Shown: positions 45,586 through 55,858 of the stretch, piece by piece
Position numbering within the stretch: the first letter of the stretch is position 1
Layout: the number at the start of each line of letters is the position of its first letter
Source: Janthinobacterium sp. SUN073
GTDB lineage: Bacteria; Pseudomonadota; Gammaproteobacteria; Burkholderiales; Burkholderiaceae_D
Direction: 5' to 3'
NCBI RefSeq assembly: GCF_030397665.1
Contig: NZ_JAPUBT010000001.1
Span: 1 to 64,000 of the forward strand
Length of the DNA stretch: 64,000 bases
Program-made: the position numbers and the translations under genes
Notes under the pieces: generated by a model
Database searches by the model: none
What the model was told of the DNA's origin: nothing
The model's input: the letters and a program-made list of their open reading frames with translations, nothing else

Positions 45586-47169
45586 TTAGCGCGCCAGGCG
45601 TCGCGCCGCAGGCACGCTGCGCTGTAGCGCTGCCGCTGCCGGCGCCACTGCACCGACCTTGAACACGCTGACGATCTGCGCCAGACCGGCCGCCTGCTCG
45701 TTCATGGCCTGCGCCGCCGCCGACGCCTGCTCGACCAGGGCCGAGTTTTGCTGCGTCATGTTATCCATCTCGACGATGGCCTGATTGATCTGCTCGATGC
45801 CGGCGCTCTGCTCCGCGCTGGCCGAGGAAATTTCGGCCACGATATCGGTCACATGCTGTACGCTGGAAACGACTTTTTCCATCGTCTCGCCCGCCAGCGC
45901 CACGAGTTTTTCACCGGCGCCTACTTGCTCGGCGGAACTGTCGATCAATTGCTTGATTTCCTTGGCGGCGGCAGCCGAACGCTGCGCCAGATTGCGCACC
46001 TCGCTGGCGACGACGGCGAAGCCACGCCCCTGCTCGCCCGCGCGCGCCGCTTCCACGGCCGCATTCAAGGCCAGGATGTTCGTCTGGAAGGCGATGCCGT
46101 CGATGACGGCGATGATGTCGCCGATCTTTTTCGACGAGGCATTGATGGCACCCATGGTCTCGACCACCTGGCTCACCACGCCGCCCGCCTGGGTCGCTAC
46201 TTGCGAGGCAGAAATGGCCAGCTGGTTGGCCTGGCGCGCATTGTCCGCATTCTGGCGTACCGTCGAGGTCATCTCTTCCATGGTCGAGGCCGTTTCTTCC
46301 AGCGATCCCGCCTGCTGTTCCGTGCGCGCCGACAGGTCGTGGTTGCCCGAGGCGATCTCGCCCGACGCCGTGGAAATGGCATCCGCATCGTTGCGCACCT
46401 GGCTCACCAGGTGCGCCAGGTTGTCGCGCATGGCCTTGATCGCCATCAGCAGGCTGTCCGTGTCGCCGGGGCGCGTGTCGATGTGCGTGGTGAGGTCGCC
46501 CTTGGCGATCTGCGCCACGATGGCGGCTGCATAGTCGGGTTCGCCGCCCAGCTGGGCCAGGATACGGCGCAGCATCAGGGCCGCCAGGCCGCCCACCACC
46601 AGCATCAGCGCGCCGCCGATGGCCAGCAGCACGCCGGCCTGGGCCCAGAACTCGTGGTTGATGTCATCGATGTAGGTGCCCGTGCCGATCAGCCAGTCCC
46701 AGGGCGCAAATTTCACCACCGCATACATCTTCGCCACGGGGTCTTTCACGCCGGGACGCGTGCCGTCCGCCTGCACCAGGCCGATGCGGCTGTTGGCCAG
46801 CGCTGCCCGGTAGCGGTCGCCCGCCTGCCGCATATTCTTTTGCGGCGTGCCGATGCGCGCGGGATTCGGATGCACGTACAGCAAGTCGGTACTGAAATCA
46901 CGTACAAAGTAATACATCTCGTCCTTGACGAAGCTGCCGATGGCCAGCTTGGCCTGCTGCTGGGCCTGTTCACGCGTGAGCTTGCCCGACTGTTCCAGCG
47001 CATACGCCTTTTCCACCGATGCATTGGCCAACTCCACCAGCACCGTCAATTGCGCCACCCTTTCAGCCATCATGGTCTGGCGCAAGGAATACAGGGAGAA
47101 TGAAGCGATGAGGACGATGCCGAGCAAGGTGCTGAAACACAATAGAAGAATGCGCGAACGGAGTGTCAT
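45586..47169 (-). CDS. methyl-accepting chemotaxis protein with single Cache domain
   Basis: The 527 residues have an N-terminal helix (about 5-30), a periplasmic Cache-type sensor (about 40-185, with [18 protein letters not shown] and [10 protein letters not shown]), a second helix (about 190-212), HAMP, and a long coiled-coil signalling domain with the conserved tip [37 protein letters not shown] (positions about 365-400). It would send signals to CheA. Start ATG 47169 ([10 protein letters not shown]) leads directly into the first helix. Confidence 0.95.
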   Translation of the reverse strand: MTLRSRILLLCFSTLLGIVLIASFSLYSLRQTMMAERVAQLTVLVELANASVEKAYALEQSGKLTREQAQQQAKLAIGSFVKDEMYYFVRDFSTDLLYVHPNPARIGTPQKNMRQAGDRYRAALANSRIGLVQADGTRPGVKDPVAKMYAVVKFAPWDWLIGTGTYIDDINHEFWAQAGVLLAIGGALMLVVGGLAALMLRRILAQLGGEPDYAAAIVAQIAKGDLTTHIDTRPGDTDSLLMAIKAMRDNLAHLVSQVRNDADAISTASGEIASGNHDLSARTEQQAGSLEETASTMEEMTSTVRQNADNARQANQLAISASQVATQAGGVVSQVVETMGAINASSKKIGDIIAVIDGIAFQTNILALNAAVEAARAGEQGRGFAVVASEVRNLAQRSAAAAKEIKQLIDSSAEQVGAGEKLVALAGETMEKVVSSVQHVTDIVAEISSASAEQSAGIEQINQAIVEMDNMTQQNSALVEQASAAAQAMNEQAAGLAQIVSVFKVGAVAPAAAALQRSVPAARRLAR

Positions 47170-47236
47170 GGGAGCCTGAGTAGAAATAAAGCATGGAATT
47201 ATAAACAATTTCCTGATGGAAATCTTTTTGCAAACG

Positions 47237-47287
47237 CAAAGCGGGCGGCGCTACCAGGCTGACGCCCGGCAGGCACCGCCCGCTTTG
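47237..47287. repeat. GC-rich hairpin below the 65-residue protein gene
   Basis: Arms CAAAGCGGGCGG and CCGCCCGCTTTG pair perfectly across 27 bases. No T-run follows on the minus strand, so termination is possible but not certain. Confidence 0.6.
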
Positions 47288-47312
47288 TTACTGCTCGCTT
47301 GTTACTGGCGCA

Positions 47313-47510
47313 TCACGCCAGCGCTTCCTTGGCCGCCTCTTCCGGCGTCAAGCCGTCGTAGAACTGGTCGGTAAACCACTCGACCTGCTCTTCGATGTGG
47401 TCTTGCGCCTGTGCCACGGTGGCGCCGCCGGCCACGAGGAAGCCTTCAACCTCGATACACCAGTTGATCAATTCCAGGGTTTCCGGATCGAGTTCTTCTT
47501 TCTTAGCCAT
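47313..47510 (-). CDS. conserved small acidic protein of unknown function
   Basis: The 65 residues (MAKKEELDPETLELINWCIEV..., ending TPEEAAKEALA) form an all-helical, strongly acidic protein with one cysteine. AAGGACATACGATG gives a plausible ribosome site. No known domain is recognised. It is followed by a GC-rich hairpin and preceded by the M16 peptidase gene on the same strand, with a 93-base gap. Confidence 0.7.
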   Translation of the reverse strand: MAKKEELDPETLELINWCIEVEGFLVAGGATVAQAQDHIEEQVEWFTDQFYDGLTPEEAAKEALA

Positions 47511-47603
47511 CGTATGTCCTTGCTTGTTAAATTGCGATCACATTCCTCAGCTGCAGTTTAACAGCTTCGCCGCCCTGCCGCCCCTGCAATACAACAATGA
47601 AAA

Positions 47604-50438
47604 TTACTTAGAAGCAACGTTTTTACGTTCCGGATACAGCACCACCTGCACGTAATTGTGCATGTCCAGGTAGCGCTGCGCCGCCTGTTTGACGGCTTGC
47701 GGCGTGATGGCGCGCACGCGCTGCTCGTAGCGCAGGATCTGCGCGGGATCGCGCCCCTGCGTCACCGAACCCATCAGTTGGTTCATCCAGTAATTATTTT
47801 CCCGCAAGGATTTCTGCTGGCGGGTGATCCAGTTCAGCTTGACCTTTTCCAGGTCGGCCACGGACGGCCCTTCCATCTTCATCTTGTTGATTTCGGCAAA
47901 CGCGGCGGCGATCACCTTGTCCACGTTTTCCGGCCCCGTCGGCAAGTTCAGCGCCACCGAATAATGGCCATACGGATGCTGGCCCATGGACGTTTCGAAG
48001 CCGCCGCCATAGATCATGCTCATCTTTTCGCGCAGCACTTCGATGACTTTCAGGTTCAACACCTCGCCCAGCGCTTGCAAGGTCAGCTTTTGCTCGTCCG
48101 AATACGCCACGTCACCATTGAAGGTGATGGAAATCATGCTTTTGGGCTCGCTGCCCATGTAGATATCCTTCTTGACGATCCCTGCCACCGGGCGCATGCC
48201 CACGTCGCGGTAGGCGTGCGGCACCTCGGCCACGGGCAAGGTGCCCAGGTAGCTGGCGATCAGGGGCTTGATCTTCTCGAGCTCGAAGCTGCCCGTGAAG
48301 ATGAAGGTCATGTCGCGCGCGCTGGAAAAGCGCTGGCGGAAGATGTCCAGCGAGCGCTCCAGGCCCACCTTGTCGAAATCGGCCGGGCGCGGCACGCCAT
48401 CGACGCGCGGGTTGTCGCCAAACATGGCGTGCTGGATGGCATCGTAAAATACGGCTTCCGGTTGCGCCATGCTGTTTTTCGCCAGGTCCTGCTGCTTGCC
48501 GATGAAGGATTGGTACAGGCCCGCATCCTTGCGCACGTCATGGAAATACAGGGTCACCAGTTGCAGCATGGCTTCCACGTCGGCGCTGCTGGCCGAGCCG
48601 CCAAAGCCTTCGCTCAGTTCACCCAGCGAAGCGCCCACATTGACCGTCTTGCCGGCCAACACCTTTTGCAAGTCCAGCGGCGCCAGGTCCTTCAAGCCCA
48701 TGCTGCCGACCACGGCGCTGGCATAGCGGGCGTTATAGATATCGGCGTCGCCAAACAGCGACTGGCCGCCGAAACGCGTCGAGCCCATCAATACCTGGTC
48801 ATTCTTGAAGTCCGTCGGTTTCAGCAGCACGCGCACGCCATTGCCCAGGGTCAGTTCCGTCACGCCGATGGCGCTATTGAGCTTTTCAGCGACGATGCTG
48901 CCGCCGGCCGGTGGGCCGTCCATCAGCTTGCTGGCCAGCACTTTTTCCGTGCGCGGCTCAACCTTTTGCCGCTCGGCTTGCGCCACGGCGTCGAGCAATT
49001 GCTGCTGCGTCGGGACGCTGGCGCCCGGTTTCGGTTCGGCGCCCATGAAGACGACGAGTTTCTTTTGCTGGTCGGGAATCACCCTGGCCACCGTCTCGTT
49101 GATTTCCTGCAAGGTCACCTGTGGCAAGAGTTCCTGCGCGTACAGCAATTCATTGGCGATGCCGGGAATGGCTTCCTGCTCCAGGAAGTTACGCGAATAC
49201 TCGGCCACGAAACCGGAGGAATCGGACTTGTCGCGTTCGCTATGCGCGCGCTCGTAATTGCGCAGCATGTTCTTGCGCGCGCGGTCCAGCTCATCCTGGC
49301 TGAAACCGAAGCGGCGCGCCCGTTCATCTTCCTGCACCAGCGCATCGACGGCCGGTTGCACGCCGCCCTTGCCCAGCAAGGCATACGCGCTGAACGATTC
49401 GTAGCCACGCACCAGCTTGCCCATGCTGCTGCCGCCCTGGATGAAGGGCGGGTTCGCCTGCTGCGTCAATTCCTGCATGCGCGCGCTGAGCATCTGGCCA
49501 TACAGGTTTTCGATCATCTGGCGGCGGTAGTCGGCAATGGTGACGGGTTCCTGCGCGGCGCGGATCGGGTAGCGGATGAAGACGGTGTCGTCCGGCGCTT
49601 CCTTGTCCGTGATCACCAGCGCTTCCGTCTGCGAGCGCTGCGGCACTTCCGCATACAGTCGCGGCCGGGGTTTCGCGGGGTTTTTCAGTTTGCCGAAATG
49701 CTGCTGGATCAGCTTTTCAGCCTGGCTCGGCTCCACATCGCCGACCACCATCACGGCCATCAGGTCGGGCCGGTACCAATCCTTGTAGAAACGCTTGATG
49801 GCTTCCGGCTTGAACGTTTTCAAGACGGATTCCTTGCCGATCGGCATGCGCTGCGCATAGCGCGAACCGTTCAGCAGCTTCGGATACAGCACCTTGTTCA
49901 TGCGGTCGCTGGCGCCCTTGCCCAGGCGCGCCTCTTCCAGCACGATGCCGCGCTCGCTGTTGATGTCGGCCGGATTGAATTTCAAGCCATGCGCCCAGTC
50001 TTCCAGCACGAGAAAACCCTTTTCCAGGTTTTCCTTCTTGTTCGTCGGAATCGGCAGCACGTACACGGTTTCATCGAAACTCGTGTAGGCGTTCAGGTCG
50101 GCGCCGAACTTCACGCCGATCGATTGCAAATAGGAAATGAGCTCATTGCGCTTGAAATGCGTGGAGCCATTGAAGGCCATGTGTTCCGTGAAATGCGCCA
50201 GGCCTTGCTGGTCGTCATCTTCCAGGATGGAGCCGGCTTTCACCACCAGACGCAATTCCACTTTCTGGGCGGGACGGGCATTTTTCTTGATGTAGTAGGT
50301 CAAGCCATTCGGCAATTTTCCTACGGTCACTTCTGGTGCCAGCGGCAGGGGATCGGTCAAACGGATTTCTGCCTGGGCCATGCAGGCGCACGCCAGCAAG
50401 ACAGCGCCCGAGATCAGGCGTAATTTACTCAGCTTCAT
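47604..50438 (-). CDS. M16-family zinc metallopeptidase (pitrilysin-like), secreted
   Basis: The 944 residues start with a signal peptide (MKLSKLRLISGAVLLACACMAQA). The inverted zinc motif HFTEH (H82, E85, H86) and the downstream Glu cluster ERGIVLEEARLG mark an active N-terminal M16 domain; the C-terminal half is a second, catalytically silent M16-like repeat. The length matches PqqL-type periplasmic peptidases. It probably degrades oligopeptides in the envelope. The gene is monocistronic and divergent from the ribB riboswitch. Confidence 0.93.
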   Translation of the reverse strand: MKLSKLRLISGAVLLACACMAQAEIRLTDPLPLAPEVTVGKLPNGLTYYIKKNARPAQKVELRLVVKAGSILEDDDQQGLAHFTEHMAFNGSTHFKRNELISYLQSIGVKFGADLNAYTSFDETVYVLPIPTNKKENLEKGFLVLEDWAHGLKFNPADINSERGIVLEEARLGKGASDRMNKVLYPKLLNGSRYAQRMPIGKESVLKTFKPEAIKRFYKDWYRPDLMAVMVVGDVEPSQAEKLIQQHFGKLKNPAKPRPRLYAEVPQRSQTEALVITDKEAPDDTVFIRYPIRAAQEPVTIADYRRQMIENLYGQMLSARMQELTQQANPPFIQGGSSMGKLVRGYESFSAYALLGKGGVQPAVDALVQEDERARRFGFSQDELDRARKNMLRNYERAHSERDKSDSSGFVAEYSRNFLEQEAIPGIANELLYAQELLPQVTLQEINETVARVIPDQQKKLVVFMGAEPKPGASVPTQQQLLDAVAQAERQKVEPRTEKVLASKLMDGPPAGGSIVAEKLNSAIGVTELTLGNGVRVLLKPTDFKNDQVLMGSTRFGGQSLFGDADIYNARYASAVVGSMGLKDLAPLDLQKVLAGKTVNVGASLGELSEGFGGSASSADVEAMLQLVTLYFHDVRKDAGLYQSFIGKQQDLAKNSMAQPEAVFYDAIQHAMFGDNPRVDGVPRPADFDKVGLERSLDIFRQRFSSARDMTFIFTGSFELEKIKPLIASYLGTLPVAEVPHAYRDVGMRPVAGIVKKDIYMGSEPKSMISITFNGDVAYSDEQKLTLQALGEVLNLKVIEVLREKMSMIYGGGFETSMGQHPYGHYSVALNLPTGPENVDKVIAAAFAEINKMKMEGPSVADLEKVKLNWITRQQKSLRENNYWMNQLMGSVTQGRDPAQILRYEQRVRAITPQAVKQAAQRYLDMHNYVQVVLYPERKNVASK

Positions 50439-50584
50439 GTATTCTCAACGGTAAGATTCAGTAGGCATACCTTACACTGAAATCGTCTTTCCGCCATTAA
50501 AAACAGCTTAGGAAAAACCGCTTTCCCCAGGCAACTTTGCCGAATGACAAACTCAACAGTGCCCTGCCCCCTTTTTTTCAATTG

Positions 50585-50593
50585 TGCTAAAGT
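50585..50593 (+). promoter_or_regulatory. candidate extended -10 promoter of the ribB riboswitch transcript
   Basis: TGCTAAAGT has the extended -10 form (TGnTATAAT-like), about 30 bases before the riboswitch core. No strong -35 is visible upstream, which extended -10 promoters do not need. Confidence 0.45.
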
Positions 50594-50622
50594 ATTGCCG
50601 CCGGTCATGTGGACCGGCACAA

Positions 50623-50771
50623 CGACGTCTTCGGGGCGGGGTGCGATTCCCCACCGGCGGTAAGACCGGCAACGGTCAAGCCCGCGAGCGCCTGTCAAAC
50701 GTCGTTTGGCAGGGTCAGCAGATCTGGTGTGACTCCAGAGCCGACGGTATAGTCCGGATGAAAGAAGATGT
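50623..50771 (+). promoter_or_regulatory. FMN riboswitch (RFN element)
   Basis: The conserved RFN segments are all present: TCTTCGGGGCGGGGTGCGAT, CCCCACCGGCGGTAA, AGCCCGCGAGCG, the variable hairpin, CAGATCTGGTG-GACTCCAGAGCCGACGGT and AGTCCGGATGAAAGAAG. FMN binding should turn off ribB. The aptamer ends about 96 bases before the ATG at 50868; that stretch has no obvious terminator T-run, so control may be translational. Confidence 0.95.
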
Positions 50772-50867
50772 GCAGTAGTGTAATGTCCCGTCGCTCCGGC
50801 GATGCGGCCAGTTGCGTCTATTCGCTTGCCCTGCAGCGTTTTTCGCCTATGCGAGGAGCGTTTCACC

Positions 50868-51515
50868 ATGTTAGTCAACAGCTATACCCTGCTTTCCAAC
50901 GACCTGGAAGGTCGCATTCAATCCGCCCTGGCCGCCATGCGCGCCGGCATTCCAGTCATCCTGCTCGACGATTTCGACCGTGAAAACGAAGCCGACCTGA
51001 TCCTGTCTGCCGAGAAACTCACGCACGAAACCATGGCCCTGCTGATCCGCGAATGCAGCGGCATCGTCTGCCTGTGCCTGCCGACGGACGTCGTCAGCGC
51101 GCTGGAATTGCCGCCCATGTCGCCCGACAACGGCAGCCGCTACGGCACGCCGTTCACGGTCTCCATCGAGGCGCGCGACGGCGTCACGACGGGCGTATCG
51201 GCCGCCGACCGGGTCACCACCATCCGCGCCGCCATCGCGCCGAACGCCAAGCCGGCCGACCTGGTGCGCCCCGGCCACGTGTTCCCCCTGCGCGCCGCGC
51301 CCGGTGGCGTGCTGGAACGCCGTGGCCACACGGAAGGCTCGGTCGACCTGTCGCGCATGGCGGGCCTGAACCCGGCGGCCGTGCTGTGCGAACTGATGAA
51401 CCCGGACGGCAGCATGATGCGCGGCGACGATATCGAACGCTTCGCCGAATTGCATGGCATGCCAATCCTGACCATCGAAGAACTGGTGGAATGGCGCAGC
51501 ACGCGCGGACAGTAA
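50868..51515 (+). CDS. ribB: 3,4-dihydroxy-2-butanone 4-phosphate synthase
   Basis: RibB converts ribulose 5-phosphate to the four-carbon precursor of riboflavin. The 215 residues carry the acidic metal site [12 protein letters not shown], the signature [13 protein letters not shown], and [28 protein letters not shown]. The GTP cyclohydrolase II domain fused in RibBA proteins is absent. ATG 50868 follows GAGGAGC. Expression is under the FMN riboswitch upstream. Confidence 0.96.
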   Translation: MLVNSYTLLSNDLEGRIQSALAAMRAGIPVILLDDFDRENEADLILSAEKLTHETMALLIRECSGIVCLCLPTDVVSALELPPMSPDNGSRYGTPFTVSIEARDGVTTGVSAADRVTTIRAAIAPNAKPADLVRPGHVFPLRAAPGGVLERRGHTEGSVDLSRMAGLNPAAVLCELMNPDGSMMRGDDIERFAELHGMPILTIEELVEWRSTRGQ

Positions 51516-51522
51516 GCCTGCT

Positions 51523-52896
51523 TCAGGCAGCGGCCACGGCCTTCGGCAAATGCACGTGCCGGTAGACGAGGCCCGCCGCCAGGCCATACGCGACGGCAAT
51601 CGTCGCATAGGCCAGCGGCAAGCGCAGCGACCAGTCCTGCACCATGTGCAGGATGCTGCCGATCAGGGCCACGCCCACCAGCGCGCCGATCTGCCGGTTG
51701 GCATTCAGGGCCGCCGCCGCGCTGTTCGCATGCCGCTTGCCGGCCACCCGCATCACGGTGGCCGTCATGGCGGGAATGGCGATGCCGATGGCCACGTTCA
51801 TGACGGCCGTGCCCAGCGCCAGCCAGCCATACGGCGTGCCCGGGCGCAAGCCCATCAGCAGCAAGGCCATCACGGCCCCCACCAGCAAGCCCGCCAGCAT
51901 GGGCAAGCGCGTGCCATGGCGCGCCGCGATACCGCCTGCCATGAAGTTCCCCACCGTATAGGCTGCCATCATCGGCAGCAATCGCAAGCCCGACTGCAGT
52001 GCATCGGCGCCGCCCGACTGCTGCAGGAACAGGCTCAATAAAAACAGCTGGCCGAACACGCAGAAATTGATCAAGAAACCCACGCCATTGGCCGCGCCAA
52101 AGCTGCTGCTGTGAAACAGTTCACGCGGCAACAGCGGATGGCTGCCGCTGCGTTCGCGCCGCAGCAACTGCCAGGCTGACAGCAGCGTCAAGGCCCCCGC
52201 CGCCAGCACGCCGGGCGACAGCCAGCCCAGCACGGGGCCTTCGATCAAGACAAAACTTAAACCGGCCAGCGCCGCCACACCGAGCGCATGACTAAACATG
52301 GATAAATCGCGCGGCTGGCGCGCCGGCGCGGCCAGCAACAGCTGCGCCATGACGATGGCCAGCACGCCCAGCGGCACGTTCACCCAGAACACGCTGCGCC
52401 AGCCGAACTGGTGCACGAGAATGCCACCGATCAGGGGGCCGGAAGCGCCAGCCACGCCCACCAGCGCCGACCAGGCGCCCAGCATGCGCGTGCGTTCGCG
52501 CTCGTCGTCGAAGCTGTGCGTCAGCAGGCTGAGCGAACTGGGCATGAACAAGGCCGCGCCCGCGCCCTGCAGCAAGCGCGCCGCCGTCAAAAAATGCCCG
52601 TCTGGCGCGACACCGCACAACACCGAGCCGAGGATAAAGATGCCCAGGCCGCCCTGGTACACGGCTTTCGGCCCGTAGCGGTCGGCCAGCGCGCCGCCGG
52701 CCAGCAGCAGCGCGGCAAACGTCAAGGTGTAGCCGTCGACCACCCACACCAGGCCCGTCAGCGGGATACGCAAGTCCAGCGCGATATCGGACAGGGCCAC
52801 GTTGACGGCCGTGACGTCGAGCATGGCCATGACGAAGCCGAAGGCCAGGGTCAGCAGGATCAAGCCGTTGCGGTGGCGCGGGGTGGTGACAGACAT
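51523..52896 (-). CDS. MFS drug-efflux transporter, DHA2/EmrB-QacA type
   Basis: The 457 residues have about 14 hydrophobic helices. The N-terminus MAMLDVTAVNVALSDIA and the motif GGALADRYGPKAVYQGG between helices 2 and 3, plus GASGPLIGGILVHQFGWRSVFWVNVP (motif C region, positions about 145-170), are typical of drug/proton antiporters. AAGGAAA lies before ATG 52896. It is divergent from a LysR gene that probably controls it, and it converges with ribB with only seven bases between stops. Confidence 0.9.
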   Translation of the reverse strand: MSVTTPRHRNGLILLTLAFGFVMAMLDVTAVNVALSDIALDLRIPLTGLVWVVDGYTLTFAALLLAGGALADRYGPKAVYQGGLGIFILGSVLCGVAPDGHFLTAARLLQGAGAALFMPSSLSLLTHSFDDERERTRMLGAWSALVGVAGASGPLIGGILVHQFGWRSVFWVNVPLGVLAIVMAQLLLAAPARQPRDLSMFSHALGVAALAGLSFVLIEGPVLGWLSPGVLAAGALTLLSAWQLLRRERSGSHPLLPRELFHSSSFGAANGVGFLINFCVFGQLFLLSLFLQQSGGADALQSGLRLLPMMAAYTVGNFMAGGIAARHGTRLPMLAGLLVGAVMALLLMGLRPGTPYGWLALGTAVMNVAIGIAIPAMTATVMRVAGKRHANSAAAALNANRQIGALVGVALIGSILHMVQDWSLRLPLAYATIAVAYGLAAGLVYRHVHLPKAVAAA

Positions 52897-52975
52897 GCTA
52901 TTTCCTTGCAGGGACAGGGGGCAGCCATTATGCGAGCGTTGCACGATGCAGTAAACAGGCATAAAATCGGCATCT

Positions 52976-52993
52976 TGATGCAAAAATGCATCA
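52976..52993. promoter_or_regulatory. candidate LysR-type operator
   Basis: TGATGC and GCATCA are perfect six-base arms around AAAAAT in the 120-base gap between the divergent MFS and LysR genes. LysR regulators bind dyads of the T-N11-A form in such gaps. It is the only clear dyad in this gap. Confidence 0.55.
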
Positions 52994-53016
52994 CAAACAT
53001 TCAACGAAAAGCACTC

Positions 53017-53883
53017 ATGGACTGGGACAACGCGCGCATCTTTCTGGCCATCGGCCGGGCCGGCACCCTGCGCGGCGCGGCCGCCCTGCTGCGCATCGAC
53101 CAGGCCACTTGCGGGCGCCGCCTGGCCGCGCTGGAAAGCTCGCTGGGCGCCACGCTGTTCCTGCGCACGCCGTCAGGCTACGTGCCCACGCCGGCCGGCG
53201 AACTGGCGCTGACGGCGGCCGAAGCGATGGAGCGGGCGGCCGACAAACTGCAACGCGAGATGCAGGGCGTCGACAACCGGTTAAGCGGCCTGGTCCGCGT
53301 GGCCACCACCGACACCATGGCCAGCCATTTCGTCATCCGCGCCATGCAGCAGCTGCACGCGGCCCACCCGGACATCCGCATCGTGCTCAACGTGGCGCCC
53401 GCGCTGGCCAGCCTGACGCGGCGCGAGGCGGACCTGGCCGTGCGCGGCGTGCGCCCCACCGACCCGGACCTGATCTCGCGCCACCTCGTCAAGCGCAGCC
53501 TGGGCCTGTATGCCTCAACCAGCTATCTGGCGCAACGGGGCGAGCCCGTGCGCGGCACGGCGCTGGCCGGGCACGACATCGTCATCTACCACCATTCCGT
53601 GACGCCCCGTCACGGGGAAAAAATCGCCGGCGAATCCGTCGCCAACGCCCGGGTCGCCATGGAAGTGAACTCGGCGGCGATGCTGCAGGAAGCCACGCGC
53701 GCGGGCCTGGGCGTGGCCGAGCTGGCCACCCACCTGGGCGACATCGACCCGCAACTGGTGCGCATCTGGCCCGAGCGGGCGGAAAGCTACGACGTGTGGC
53801 TGGTCATGCACGCGGACCTGAACCGTTCGGCACGCGTGCGGGCGGCGGCCGATGCCATCATTGCCAGCGTGGCCGGCCAATAG
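53017..53883 (+). CDS. LysR-family transcriptional regulator
   Basis: The 288 residues begin MDWDNARIFLAIGRAGTLRGAA with a winged helix-turn-helix (QATCGRRLAALESSLGATLF), followed by the LysR ligand-binding domain (from about residue 90, GLVRVATTDTMASHFV). It probably senses a small molecule and controls the divergent MFS pump, possibly through the dyad at 52976-52993. ATG 53017 is at the expected distance from the HTH. Confidence 0.92.
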   Translation: MDWDNARIFLAIGRAGTLRGAAALLRIDQATCGRRLAALESSLGATLFLRTPSGYVPTPAGELALTAAEAMERAADKLQREMQGVDNRLSGLVRVATTDTMASHFVIRAMQQLHAAHPDIRIVLNVAPALASLTRREADLAVRGVRPTDPDLISRHLVKRSLGLYASTSYLAQRGEPVRGTALAGHDIVIYHHSVTPRHGEKIAGESVANARVAMEVNSAAMLQEATRAGLGVAELATHLGDIDPQLVRIWPERAESYDVWLVMHADLNRSARVRAAADAIIASVAGQ

Positions 53884-53952
53884 CGGGCCACGCGCGCACG
53901 GCTGCACGACTGGACAATCGCTCGTATCGAACGCATCCAATGTTAAGATGCC

Positions 53953-54771
53953 ATGATGACCCTCTCCGTCTCCCTCATCATCAGCCTGCGCCGCCTGCAC
54001 CGGGCCACCATGGCCTGGCTGGTCAGCTGGTGGCGCATGCTGCATTTCGCCACCCTCGTGTTTTCGCTGGCCCTGTCGCCGTCCAGCTACAACCGCGACA
54101 ACCGCCCCATCCTCGCGCACCGTCTGGTGACGAACACGGCGCCCAATCTCGTGTGGTTCAGCGTGGCCTGCGCGCTGGTCAGCCTGGTGCTGATACGCAT
54201 CGTCGTCGTCAGCGCGCAAAGCTATGGCCTGTCGCGCTATGCGCTGGAAATGGTGGTGCGCGTGCTGGTGCTGGAACTGATACCGCTGACGGCCGCCCTG
54301 TTCGTGGCCCTGCGCCTGACCCTGCCCGACGGCATTGCGTTCGCGCAAATGCGCTCTTCCGGCATGCTCGACACCATGCAGCGCCAGGGCGTCGACCTGC
54401 TGCGCCGCGAGTACTTTCCGCGCGTCATGTCGGGCATCTTCGCCGTGTGGATGCTGGCCATCGTCAGCTGCGTCACCTCGCTGATCCTCGCGTATGTCAC
54501 CATCTACGGTTTTACGCCGTGGGCGCTGCAAGGCTACACGCGCGTCGTGGGGCAAATCTTCAATCCGGCCGTGGCCCTGATCCTGATGCTCAAAGTCATC
54601 TTCTTCAGCTTTGCCGTGGCCCTGATCCCGCTGGCCTCCTCATACTATCCGGAAGAGCCGCACGGCCGGCGCAACCGGCTATGGGCCGCGCACGGCCTGT
54701 CCGAAATGCTGCGCCTGTTTTCCGTCATCCTGCTGATCGAAGTGGCTTCGCTGATGGGCAATTACTACTGA
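53953..54771 (+). CDS. MlaE-family ABC transporter permease
   Basis: The 272 residues have about five hydrophobic helices and follow the MlaE pattern: VLVLELIPLTAALFVALRL, then QGVDLLRREYFPRVMSG and VILALILAYVT-like segments. MlaE moves phospholipids across the inner membrane with MlaF ATPase and an MCE protein. No ATPase gene adjoins it; the upstream neighbour is the LysR regulator. It is followed by the MlaD-like gene after 55 bases. Confidence 0.85.
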   Translation: MMTLSVSLIISLRRLHRATMAWLVSWWRMLHFATLVFSLALSPSSYNRDNRPILAHRLVTNTAPNLVWFSVACALVSLVLIRIVVVSAQSYGLSRYALEMVVRVLVLELIPLTAALFVALRLTLPDGIAFAQMRSSGMLDTMQRQGVDLLRREYFPRVMSGIFAVWMLAIVSCVTSLILAYVTIYGFTPWALQGYTRVVGQIFNPAVALILMLKVIFFSFAVALIPLASSYYPEEPHGRRNRLWAAHGLSEMLRLFSVILLIEVASLMGNYY

Positions 54772-54826
54772 TGCCCCGCCGCCACCGCCAGCGATCCCCG
54801 AACCACCCATACGAGAGCCAGAATCC

Positions 54827-55858
54827 ATGAGCCAGAGCCAGCCACCCAATCCCGACCAGGTCGACGTCACGGCGCCCGCCGGTCTCACGCAAGATTCCGT
54901 GCTGCCCGCCCCACCGCCCGTGCGCCACGCCGAACTGAAGGCGGCCATCCTGCTCGTCTTCATGTTCGTGCTGGTGGTCGGTTCCGTCGTCTACCTGATG
55001 TATGCGCGCGGCGCCTTCGAAGCCACGCAAACGCTGGTGCTGACGGCCGACGATTCGGACGGTGTGGGCGTGGGCGCCGACCTGACCTTTTCCGGCTTTC
55101 CCATCGGCCGCGTGCAGCGCATCGAACTGGCGCCGGACGGGCGCGCGCGCGTCATCATCGACGTGCCGCGCAAAGACGCGCACTGGCTGCGCAGCAGTTC
55201 CATCTTCACGCTGGAGCGTGGCATCGTCGGCGGCGCCAAGCTGCGCGCCTACAGCGGCATCCTGACGGACCCGCCGCTGCCCGACGACGCCACGCGCGAC
55301 TTGCTGGTGGGCGATATGGCGGCGGAAATCCCCCGCCTGCTGGCCGCCGCGAAAGACTTGCTGAACAACCTGGGCAGCCTGACGGGCACCGATTCTCCGC
55401 TCGACGGTACCCTGCGCAATGTGCAGGCCGTGACCGGCAAGCTGAGCGGCCCGGGCGGCGCCATGGGCTTGCTGACGGGCGACGACAAACAGTCGCGCCT
55501 GCTGGTCGAGCGAGCCAACGCCTTATTGGTCACGGCGGACCAGCTGGCGCGCCGCACGGATGGCCTGGTGGCCAATGCCGACACGCGCGTGTTTGGCGAC
55601 AAGGGCGTGATGACGGATGCGCAGGCCACCATCGTGCAGCTGAACGCGCTGCTGGCCGACACCCGCAACAGCCTGAAAAAAGTCGATGCCGTGCTGGTCG
55701 AGGCGCAAGCCGTGGGCGCCAACGCCAGGGCGGCGACAGCCGACCTGGGCCCGCTGCGCGCGGACGTGGAAAGCAATCTGCGCAAGGTCGAACAGCTGGT
55801 CAATGAAATCAACCGCAAATGGCCGTTCAAGCGCAATCCGGAGATCAAACTGCCATGA
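54827..55858 (+). CDS. MlaD/MCE-family periplasmic lipid-transport protein
   Basis: The 343 residues have a Pro-rich cytoplasmic N-terminus, one membrane anchor (about 40-60), an MCE domain (about 70-150, DDSDGVGVGADLTFSGFPIGRVQRIEL), and a long helical tail likely to form a hydrophobic tunnel, as in MCE hexamers. It would take lipid from or pass it to an outer-membrane partner. Its stop overlaps the next ATG (ATGA). Confidence 0.9.
   Translation: MSQSQPPNPDQVDVTAPAGLTQDSVLPAPPPVRHAELKAAILLVFMFVLVVGSVVYLMYARGAFEATQTLVLTADDSDGVGVGADLTFSGFPIGRVQRIELAPDGRARVIIDVPRKDAHWLRSSSIFTLERGIVGGAKLRAYSGILTDPPLPDDATRDLLVGDMAAEIPRLLAAAKDLLNNLGSLTGTDSPLDGTLRNVQAVTGKLSGPGGAMGLLTGDDKQSRLLVERANALLVTADQLARRTDGLVANADTRVFGDKGVMTDAQATIVQLNALLADTRNSLKKVDAVLVEAQAVGANARAATADLGPLRADVESNLRKVEQLVNEINRKWPFKRNPEIKLP

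Noticed and set aside
47658..50423. 921-codon rightward open frame opposite the M16 peptidase
   Set aside because: His/Gln/Arg-rich translation with no domain; the leftward frame carries HFTEH and a signal peptide.
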